From contig CALFWA010000073.1 in NCBI GenBank assembly GCA_937928035.1, positions 1-5,272 on the forward strand: a stretch of 5,272 bases of DNA, in the 5' to 3' direction. Source of the stretch: an uncultured Caldilinea sp. GTDB lineage: Bacteria > Chloroflexota > Anaerolineae > Caldilineales > Caldilineaceae. Below are positions 1 through 5,272 of this stretch, one piece after another. Each line of letters starts with the position of its first letter. Positions within the stretch are counted from its first letter, which is position 1. The notes beneath the pieces are model-generated. The model saw nothing but the letters and a program-made list of their open reading frames with translations, had not been told where the DNA came from and ran no database searches. The position numbers and the translations under genes are program-made.

Positions 1-1057
1 CGCCCACCTGCTGGCACGCCTCGTGCGCCAGCGCGACCGGGCGCATGTCGTTTTCCAGCCAGTAACGCATGTTGCGATACTGCGGGGTGATTGTGCAGGT
101 GATGCGCGCGCGCGGCTCAATGGCCTGGATCGTCTCGCAAACCTGCTGGAGCAGTCGCCCATGCGCGTCCAACCGATCTATCTCGAAGTCGCGCAGGATA
201 AAATGCAGCTCCGCTTCGGCCGCTGTGCCGCTCATCTGATAGACATGGATGAACCCCTCTCGCCCCTCCGTCGTCTCCGGCGTCAGTCTCACGTGAGGCA
301 GGGTGTCGATGATCTGGGCGGCCAGGTGCAGCGCGTTGACCAGTTTGCCTTTTGCCTGCCCAGGATGAATCGAAACCCCCTGGATACGCACGGTCGCTTT
401 ATCCGCCGAGAAGGTCTCGTAGACGATCTCGCCCAGGTCACCGCCGTCGAGCGTGTAGGCGAATTTTGCGGCCAGGTCGGCAGGCAGGTTCGGATGCACG
501 CCGCGACCGATCTCTTCATCCGGCGTGAAGGCGAGGCGCAGCTTGCCGTGGGGAATCTCAAGATGCGCCAGCAGATACCGCGCCATCGTCATGAGGATGG
601 CGACGCCAGCTTTGTCGTCGGCGCCGAGCAATGTGGTTCCACTGGCGGTCACGATGTCCTCGCCGACCTTTTTCGCCAGATAGGGCGACTGTTTTGGCGA
701 TAGCACCTGCGACGGATCGTCGGGCAGCACGATCTCGCCGCCGTCGTAATTGCGATGCACGATCGGTTGGACGCCGCTGGCGTTAAAGGCGGGCGCAGTG
801 TCCACGTGCGCCAGAAAGCCGATCACCGGCGCGCGGGTTTCGACGGTCGCCGGAAGGGTGGCAAGCACGGCGCCGTAGTCGGTCAACGTCACCTCCTGCG
901 CGCCGATCTTCTTGAGTTCCTCGACAAGCAGGTTGAGTAGGTCAAGCTGCCCGACCGTGCTCGGCAAGGTGGTCGATTGCTCATCCGCCTGCGTGTCGAT
1001 CTTGCAATAGCGGATCAGTCGCTCTTCGAGTTCTTGGTCGAATTGTGTACGCGTCAT
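1..1057 (-). CDS. pepT: Peptidase T (tripeptide aminopeptidase), C-terminus cut by window edge
   Basis: Cytosolic zinc aminopeptidase of the M20B family that removes the N-terminal residue from tripeptides, a late step of peptide catabolism. Reading leftward from the ATG at 1057 the frame is open for 352 codons and runs off the window. The sequence follows E. coli PepT closely. It has the HVDTAP metal motif (H84, D86), GADDKAG with the bridging aspartate D147, FTPDEEIGRG with the catalytic/metal glutamates E181 and E182, and the LDGG aspartate D204. After these comes the dimerisation (lid) domain with HPGQAKGKLVNA (about 231-242), TEGREGF and a FILRDF segment near 286-291. The final RGGTDG region and last metal histidine (H379 in E. 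coli) lie outside the window; the family is about 410 residues long, so roughly 60 are missing. The start is supported by GGAGAAGG at 1062-1069 on this strand, with good spacing. It diverges from the surface-protein gene. No frameshift was seen. Confidence 0.96.
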   Translation of the reverse strand, partial: MTRTQFDQELEERLIRYCKIDTQADEQSTTLPSTVGQLDLLNLLVEELKKIGAQEVTLTDYGAVLATLPATVETRAPVIGFLAHVDTAPAFNASGVQPIVHRNYDGGEIVLPDDPSQVLSPKQSPYLAKKVGEDIVTASGTTLLGADDKAGVAILMTMARYLLAHLEIPHGKLRLAFTPDEEIGRGVHPNLPADLAAKFAYTLDGGDLGEIVYETFSADKATVRIQGVSIHPGQAKGKLVNALHLAAQIIDTLPHVRLTPETTEGREGFIHVYQMSGTAAEAELHFILRDFEIDRLDAHGRLLQQVCETIQAIEPRARITCTITPQYRNMRYWLENDMRPVALAHEACQQVG

Positions 1058-1071
1058 AGCGCCTTCTCCAT

Positions 1072-1093
1072 TCTCGTAGGTGTCTCGTAGGTG
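1072..1093. repeat. Perfect 11 bp tandem duplication in the pepT leader
   Basis: The unit TCTCGTAGGTG occurs twice back to back, at 1072-1082 and 1083-1093. On the pepT strand it lies immediately upstream of the ribosome-binding site (1062-1069), so it is in the untranslated leader or promoter-proximal DNA. Probably a slippage-type duplication; no function can be assigned from sequence alone. Confidence 0.85.
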
Positions 1094-1353
1094 CGGCCCT
1101 CAGCCGCCATTCGTCCATTCACCGGCGGTTGCGAAGCGTCGTCCCCTTTTTTGTTCGCTACTTAACTGTCATGTATTCAATTATTGTGATGGATTGTGGT
1201 GGGAATGGACAAAGTTGAAGCGCAGACCTTCAACCATACATCGCTTAAACAAATCCACATAATTTCGTTGCGCCTGCATCGCTTGCACCGTCGATGGAGG
1301 AAAGTGCACGTTCCTCCGGAGCAAGGACATCACGCACAGAAACGCAAGCGCAT

Positions 1354-1383
1354 TCTATACAGTGCGATCTATACAGTGCGATC
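1354..1383. repeat. Perfect 14 bp tandem duplication
   Basis: CTATACAGTGCGAT is present at 1355-1368 and again at 1369-1382. The period-14 match extends one base on each side, giving 30 bp. The length is not a multiple of three, so it would shift any reading frame through it, which argues that this part of the intergenic region is not under coding constraint. Confidence 0.9.
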
Positions 1384-1623
1384 CAACACGCCAAGCATAC
1401 CTTTGCCTGCAGAGACGCACGGTTTTGAAAGGTGTACATCGGCGTCAACGGCTCCTCGCAGTCATGTACATCCGACCATTGTTTCGCCTCTGCAAGCCGA
1501 GCGAGTCGGAATGCAACGGACGCCTGTACCACCTGCGCCTCCTGCAGACCAAGCAAGCCCACCTCTTGCAGGGCGGCGTCGGCGAAAGCTCTATAGTCGT
1601 CGAATCCAGCTTTAATGTCAGCG

Positions 1624-1652
1624 TTGCCACCGACCAGAGGATATGGTAGAAT
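1624..1652 (+). promoter_or_regulatory. Predicted sigma70-type promoter with extended -10
   Basis: A -35 box TTGCCA (1624-1629) and a -10 box TAGAAT (1647-1652) are separated by exactly 17 bp. The -10 is preceded by TGG, which supplies an extended -10 (TGn) element. Each hexamer has at least four consensus positions. Transcription would start near 1659, leaving a leader of about 110 nt before the surface-protein ATG at 1768. Known from family knowledge: this is the housekeeping sigma factor consensus. Inferred: that it drives the surface-protein gene, the first one downstream. Confidence 0.55.
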
Positions 1653-1711
1653 CACATGCAAAGTAACTTTTATTGGCGCCACAAAAGAGACTATCATATC
1701 GTTTTGCGCAT

Positions 1712-1734
1712 GTTATTGAACTCTGTTCAACCAC
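1712..1734. promoter_or_regulatory. Dyad TTGAAC-N3-GTTCAA in the surface-protein leader, candidate operator or RNA hairpin
   Basis: A perfect 6 bp inverted repeat, TTGAAC (1716-1721) and GTTCAA (1725-1730), surrounds TCT. Extending both arms to 10 bp (1712-1721 and 1725-1734) keeps 8 of 10 positions complementary. It ends 33 bp before the ATG at 1768 and falls inside the predicted 5' leader. It could bind a dimeric repressor or fold as a hairpin with a 3-nt loop. It resembles the GAAC-N4-GTTC SOS box of Gram-positive LexA but has one base too few in the centre, so I do not call it a LexA site. Confidence 0.4.
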
Positions 1735-1767
1735 AGCCTTCACCAGACCTCTGAAAGGCCGCATTCG

Positions 1768-3312
1768 ATGCGCCATTGCTGGATGCGCGTTGCGCTGTTC
1801 GCTGCGATCGTCGTCTTTGCTTTTGCTCTCTTCGGGGCTGCGCCGTTGCAAGCGGTCGTCCTCACCCGTCTCGGCGCAAGCCCTGCCTTTCAGCCGGGGT
1901 GCATTCAGCTGGTCAACAACGGTGATTTTGAGTCGCCGAACCTGGCCGGCTGGTCCACGCAGGGCTATGCCTGGCCCGATTCGCAGGTCAAGTTTTCTGG
2001 AAACTTTTCTGCGCATATCGGTCTGTCGACCACTCTGCCCAATCAAAATGTGAGCAGCACACTGCGCCAGACGATCAACTTGCCGCCGGACCACACCATC
2101 ACGCTTTCATTTCGATGGTTCCCTCAGTTTGATCTCAATATCAGCGACGCCGACGTCCAGTTTGTCAATATTCAGACCGCAGATGGCGCGCTGGTTCCGG
2201 TGATTTCGTCCATCAAACAAAATCTTACATCCTGGCAGTTCACCGATTTTTCGCTGAACAGCTTCGCAGGCCAGCAGATCACGCTGATCTTTGGCGTCAA
2301 CAACGACGGCGTGGGCAGCAGAACTTGGATGAACATCGACGACGTCTCCATCATCGCCTGTCCCACCACGCCGACGCCCACTGCAACGCCGACGGTCACG
2401 GTGACGCCGACGCCCACCTTCACTGCGACGCCGCTTCCCGCCGGCTGTGTGACCGACGGCATCCTCAACGGCGGCTTCGAGGAGGACACCTTCTGGATCT
2501 TCGGGGATGCACCCGTGCGTCCCGCCTTCGTCAGCTCGCCGGTGCGCACGGGCCTGCGAGCGGTGCGCCTTGGCATCGACCCTGCCGCCGTTCCCGCCAG
2601 CCCAACGCAAGAAAGTTTTTCATCGATCCGGCAACCGTTCCAGATCTCGCCGCTGGCCAGCACAGCTTCGCTGAGCTGGTGGCATTTCGATCGCACTGAA
2701 GAAGGCCCGCTGGAGAATGCGCCGCGCGGAGTGCTGATCGACCGCCAGGAGGTCATTCTGCTCCATCTCGACAATTCCACCGAAGCGATTCTGTATAGCA
2801 AGCGGCTCAACAATGCCTCCTGGCAGCAGACGACCGTGGATCTCACGGCCTTCCGCGGCAAACCATTGGTGCTCTATTTCAACGTCCTCAACGACGGCAA
2901 CAACCTGCGCACCTGGCAATACATCGACGACGTGGTGTTGACCATCTGCTATGCGCCGACGGCCACGGCGACCCCCACTTCGCCGCCGACGCCGACTCCA
3001 CTCCCCACCGATACGCCCACCCCCACCATCACGCCGACGGACACGCCATCGGCCATGACCGGCGCCGGCGTCGAACCCTCCGGCGCAAACGACGGAATCG
3101 AGAACGGCGAGCCCACCATCCTGCCGGTGGAAGAAGCAGGCCCACAGGCGGCGGCGCTGAGAACGACGCAGACGCGCTCCGAACCCAGCTGGCTCGATCG
3201 CTCTCTGCGAGAAGGATTGACGCCGATCACGATCATGATCGGCGTCCTGGCCATCATTGCGCTGGCGGTGGGCGTTGCGATTTACAGGCAGCGCTCGGGC
3301 GCATCTTCGTAG
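1768..3312 (+). CDS. Secreted, C-terminally membrane-anchored protein with two jelly-roll-like domains and Thr-Pro linkers
   Basis: Function unknown; most likely a cell-surface binding or adhesion protein. Order: signal peptide at residues 1-29 (hydrophobic 8-24, probable cleavage after LQA); domain 1, about 45-198; Thr-Pro linker 199-226; domain 2, about 227-394; Thr-Pro linker 397-429; an Ala/Glu-rich spacer; a transmembrane helix about 485-506; and an R-rich 8-residue tail, which implies the bulk is outside. The two domains are diverged copies. Both carry NG(D/G)FE near the start (51-55, 234-238), SWQ (155-157, 351-353), a NDG turn (179-181, 375-377) and RTWxxIDDV near the end (185-193, 381-389). 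That layout is typical of galactose-binding/CBM4_9-like beta-sandwiches. Cysteines 45/198 and 227/394 bracket each domain and probably form one disulfide apiece. GAAAGG at 1753-1758, 9 bp from the ATG, supports this start; an ATG five codons later is possible. No catalytic motif and no LPxTG are seen. Confidence 0.88.
   Translation: MRHCWMRVALFAAIVVFAFALFGAAPLQAVVLTRLGASPAFQPGCIQLVNNGDFESPNLAGWSTQGYAWPDSQVKFSGNFSAHIGLSTTLPNQNVSSTLRQTINLPPDHTITLSFRWFPQFDLNISDADVQFVNIQTADGALVPVISSIKQNLTSWQFTDFSLNSFAGQQITLIFGVNNDGVGSRTWMNIDDVSIIACPTTPTPTATPTVTVTPTPTFTATPLPAGCVTDGILNGGFEEDTFWIFGDAPVRPAFVSSPVRTGLRAVRLGIDPAAVPASPTQESFSSIRQPFQISPLASTASLSWWHFDRTEEGPLENAPRGVLIDRQEVILLHLDNSTEAILYSKRLNNASWQQTTVDLTAFRGKPLVLYFNVLNDGNNLRTWQYIDDVVLTICYAPTATATPTSPPTPTPLPTDTPTPTITPTDTPSAMTGAGVEPSGANDGIENGEPTILPVEEAGPQAAALRTTQTRSEPSWLDRSLREGLTPITIMIGVLAIIALAVGVAIYRQRSGASS
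2362..2445 (+). repeat. Thr-Pro-rich linker 1, low-complexity ACG-CCG DNA
   Basis: Repeated ACGCC/CCGACG units encode residues 199-226, an alternating Thr/Pro/Ala/Val run between the two beta-sandwich copies. Such segments act as extended, protease-resistant, often O-glycosylated spacers in bacterial surface proteins. The DNA is a plausible slippage or recombination substrate with linker 2. Confidence 0.8.
2956..3054 (+). repeat. Thr-Pro-rich linker 2, low-complexity ACG-CCG DNA
   Basis: Encodes residues 397-429, a second Thr/Pro run that follows domain 2 and leads toward the membrane anchor. It is slightly longer than linker 1 and includes Asp-Thr-Pro units (TDTP). It probably acts as a stalk lifting the two domains off the cell surface. 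Confidence 0.8.
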
Positions 3313-3354
3313 CTCTCACCTAAGAAGTTAACTAAAAAGTTGAATTGTCATCTC

Positions 3355-3360
3355 AGGAGA
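3355..3360 (+). promoter_or_regulatory. Ribosome-binding site that fixes the MazG-like start
   Basis: AGGAGA lies 8 nt before the ATG at 3369. The frame is also open back to a TTG at 3345, but that codon lies upstream of this site and would translate through it, so the ATG is preferred. The 3313-3350 spacer is AT-rich and I see no convincing promoter or hairpin terminator in it. The gene may therefore be co-transcribed with the surface-protein gene that ends 56 bp upstream of the ATG. Confidence 0.75.
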
Positions 3361-3368
3361 GTCGATTC

Positions 3369-3707
3369 ATGAAGGTCACTTCTTTGAATGAATATCAGCG
3401 CGCCTCGCGCCGCACATGGAGCCTGATCCACACCGATCATCCGATCGTCTATCCCACGCTGGGGCTGGTCAACGAAGCGGGTGAAGTGGCGGGCAAAGTC
3501 AAGAAACTCTTTCGCGACAAGGGGGGCGTGATCTCGCCGGAGGATCGCGAAGCGCTCAAGCAGGAACTAGGCGATGTGCTCTGGTATCTAGCGCAGATCG
3601 CCACCGAGCTGGATCTCGATCTCGAGGAGGTAGCCAGCGCCAATTTGACCAAGCTCTACGACCGGTTGGAACGAGGAAAAATCTGCGGGGACGGCGACGC
3701 GCGCTGA
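3369..3707 (+). CDS. MazG-like nucleotide pyrophosphohydrolase, 112 aa
   Basis: All-alpha NTP pyrophosphohydrolase of the MazG superfamily. Known relatives hydrolyse nucleoside triphosphates, often non-canonical ones, to monophosphate and pyrophosphate, cleaning the nucleotide pool or adjusting dNTP levels. Visible signature: NEAGEVAGKVKK carrying the first metal-binding ExxE (E36, E39), and KQELGDVLWY carrying the second ExxD (E66, D69). A helix follows, with ANLTKLYDR and a terminal RGKICGDGD motif that is common in this short single-domain group. It is about half the size of two-domain E. coli MazG, so that gene symbol is not applied. It sits 56 bp behind the surface-protein gene and converges on tag with one base between the stop codons. 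The exact substrate cannot be read from the sequence. Confidence 0.9.
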   Translation: MKVTSLNEYQRASRRTWSLIHTDHPIVYPTLGLVNEAGEVAGKVKKLFRDKGGVISPEDREALKQELGDVLWYLAQIATELDLDLEEVASANLTKLYDRLERGKICGDGDAR

Positions 3708-3715
3708 CTCAGCGC
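3701..3715. repeat. Perfect palindrome spanning two convergent stop codons
   Basis: GCGCTGA-C-TCAGCGC is symmetric about 3708, the only base between the TGA of the MazG-like gene (3705-3707) and the TGA of tag on the other strand (3709-3711). Both genes thus end in the same Arg codon and stop (CGC TGA). The one-base centre is too tight to form a normal terminator hairpin and there is no T-tract on either side, so I do not call a terminator. Confidence 0.8.
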
Positions 3716-4281
3716 CTCTGGTCGGGGTGGCGAAAACAAGAGACAAGGTGATCGTTGACCAAGCCGCACGCCTGCATGAAGGCGTAGCAGATGATGGGGC
3801 CGACGAAAATGAAGCCGCGGCGCCTGAGGTCTTTGCTCATGGCGACCGATTCCGGCGTTTGCGCCGGCAACTCCTGCAGCGTGCGCCGGCGATTGACAAG
3901 CGGCGCGCCGCCGACAAAACGCCAGATATAGGCGTCGAAGGAGCCGAATTCCGCCTGCACTCCTAAAAAGGCGCGAGCGTTGCGGATGAACGCCTCCACC
4001 TTGAGGCGATTGCGCACGATGCCCGGGTCTGCGAGCAGTGACGCCACCTTAGTCTCGTCATATTCGGCGACCTTCGCCGGATCGAAGCCGTCGAAAGTGA
4101 CGCGGTAATGCGCCCGTTTGCGCAAGATCGTCAGCCAGGAAAGCCCCGCCTGGGCACCCTCCAGACAGAGCATCTCAAAAAATTTGCGATCGTCATGGAC
4201 GGGAACGCCCCACTCCTCGTCATGATAGGCGAGATACAGCGGATCGCCTTCCGCCCACCCACAACGCCTCAGTTCACTCAT
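3709..4281 (-). CDS. tag: DNA-3-methyladenine glycosylase I
   Basis: Base-excision repair enzyme that removes 3-methyladenine from alkylated DNA, leaving an abasic site. The 190-residue protein matches E. coli Tag (187 aa) along its whole length. It opens with RCGWAEGDPLYLAYHDEEWG, followed by FEMLCLEGAQAGLSW, and ends with RRGFIFVGPIICYAFMQACG and LVNDHLVSC. The four zinc-snap ligands are present (C7, H20, H178, C182), as are E41 (equivalent of E. coli E38) and the base-pocket aromatics Y19 and W49. Start: ATG at 4281, with AGGAG at 4291-4295 on this strand, 9 nt upstream. The gene begins 24 bp after the stop of the metallo-hydrolase gene on the same strand, so the two are probably one transcript. 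It is convergent with the MazG-like gene. Confidence 0.97.
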   Translation of the reverse strand: MSELRRCGWAEGDPLYLAYHDEEWGVPVHDDRKFFEMLCLEGAQAGLSWLTILRKRAHYRVTFDGFDPAKVAEYDETKVASLLADPGIVRNRLKVEAFIRNARAFLGVQAEFGSFDAYIWRFVGGAPLVNRRRTLQELPAQTPESVAMSKDLRRRGFIFVGPIICYAFMQACGLVNDHLVSCFRHPDQRR

Positions 4282-4305
4282 CCTCCCGCTCTCCTGCTCT
4301 CCCGC
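4282..4305 (-). other. Purine-rich spacer carrying the tag ribosome-binding site
   Basis: On the tag strand this 24 bp gap is made largely of GGGAG/GGAGAGC units. Three GGAG cores (4283-4286, 4291-4294, 4299-4302) could each pair with 16S rRNA. The middle one has the best spacing to the tag ATG. Such a gap favours translational coupling within an operon. Confidence 0.55.
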
Positions 4306-5199
<894 letters not shown>

Positions 5200-5272
5200 G
5201 GCTCTCTCCTACTCGTTTTGCGGCGCCTTCCCAACTGAACTTGAAAAGGACGCTGCGGGTGTTGCGTGTTCC

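Larger units (their letters stand above)
1071..1767. other. Gene-free divergent intergenic region, about 0.7 kb
   Basis: This stretch separates the starts of pepT and the surface-protein gene. I found no tRNA, riboswitch or recognisable protein in it. It contains two perfect short tandem duplications, one good rightward promoter and one dyad, each listed separately. A second, weaker rightward promoter-like pair, TTGTTC (1151-1156) and TATTCA (1174-1179) with a 17 bp spacer, faces into the stretch. Frames of about 140-150 codons are open on both strands over roughly 1200-1700, but neither has a good ribosome-binding site or recognisable motifs. The plus-strand product is dominated by Arg, His, Ser and Pro, and the minus-strand frame runs through the 14 bp duplication. 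GC between about 1440 and 1620 looks close to that of the genes, whereas 1150-1270 and 1640-1740 are more AT-rich, as expected for promoter regions. A decayed gene cannot be excluded. Confidence 0.6.

Noticed and set aside
23..703. 226-codon plus-strand frame opposite pepT
   Set aside because: The minus-strand frame matches peptidase T residue for residue at all active-site motifs, so this is an antisense shadow.
1151..1179. Second rightward promoter TTGTTC-N17-TATTCA
   Set aside because: Only partial matches to consensus and no credible gene directly downstream; mentioned in the intergenic entry but not called.
1445..1630. Minus-strand frame containing LKLDSTTIEL, which resembles the first Asp motif (DSTTI) of IS4-type transposases
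   Set aside because: Only about eight residues match; the downstream part is Cys/Arg-rich with no transposase motif, and there are no terminal inverted repeats or target-site duplications nearby.
1245..1697. 150-codon minus-strand frame as a real gene
   Set aside because: No ribosome-binding site before its ATG, no recognisable motif, it covers the predicted plus-strand promoter and it runs through the 14 bp duplication. Kept only as a possible decayed gene in the findings.
1716..1730. LexA/SOS box
   Set aside because: The Gram-positive-type box needs four bases between GAAC and GTTC; here there are three.
3345..3368. TTG start eight codons upstream for the MazG-like protein
   Set aside because: A clear AGGAGA lies between the TTG and the ATG at 3369, and the extra residues add nothing to the family domain.
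3852..3867. CCGGCG-TTTG-CGCCGG hairpin as a terminator or REP-like element
   Set aside because: It lies inside the tag coding sequence, has no following T-tract on either strand, and was not seen repeated elsewhere in the window.

Overview
The window reads as ordinary bacterial chromosome of moderately high GC. It carries five protein genes and one roughly 0.7 kb gene-free stretch, with no rRNA, tRNA, CRISPR array, insertion sequence or phage module that I could recognise. The best taxonomic hint is the extracellular protein at 1768-3312, whose domains are joined by Thr-Pro linkers of the 'TPTPTATPT' kind. Such linkers are very common in secreted proteins of Chloroflexota (Anaerolineae, Chloroflexia). 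This is an inference from style, not a phylogenetic result.

Layout: (i) 1-1057, minus strand, is the N-terminal three quarters or more of peptidase T (pepT); its C-terminus lies off the left edge. (ii) 1058-1767 is a divergent intergenic region. It holds two short perfect tandem duplications, a good sigma70-type promoter pointing right, and a dyad (TTGAAC-N3-GTTCAA) in the predicted 5' leader of the next gene. (iii) 1768-3312, plus strand, is a secreted, C-terminally membrane-anchored protein with two copies of a jelly-roll-like, carbohydrate-binding-type domain. Each copy is flanked by a cysteine pair and followed by a Thr-Pro-rich linker. (iv) 3369-3707, plus strand, is a small MazG-like nucleotide pyrophosphohydrolase. 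(v) 3709-4281, minus strand, is DNA-3-methyladenine glycosylase I (tag). (vi) 4306-5199, minus strand, is a metallo-beta-lactamase-fold hydrolase with a complete two-metal site. It probably forms a two-gene operon with tag, being upstream with a 24 bp gap.

Functionally, the mazG-like gene (nucleotide-pool sanitation) and tag (alkylation base-excision repair) are both genome-maintenance functions. They converge tail to tail with a single base between their stop codons, and that junction is a perfect palindrome. PepT is a cytosolic tripeptidase. The surface protein is the only gene whose role cannot be named, and together with its promoter/leader region it is the most interesting part of the window. 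I see no evidence for a new multi-gene system; most of the region is housekeeping.
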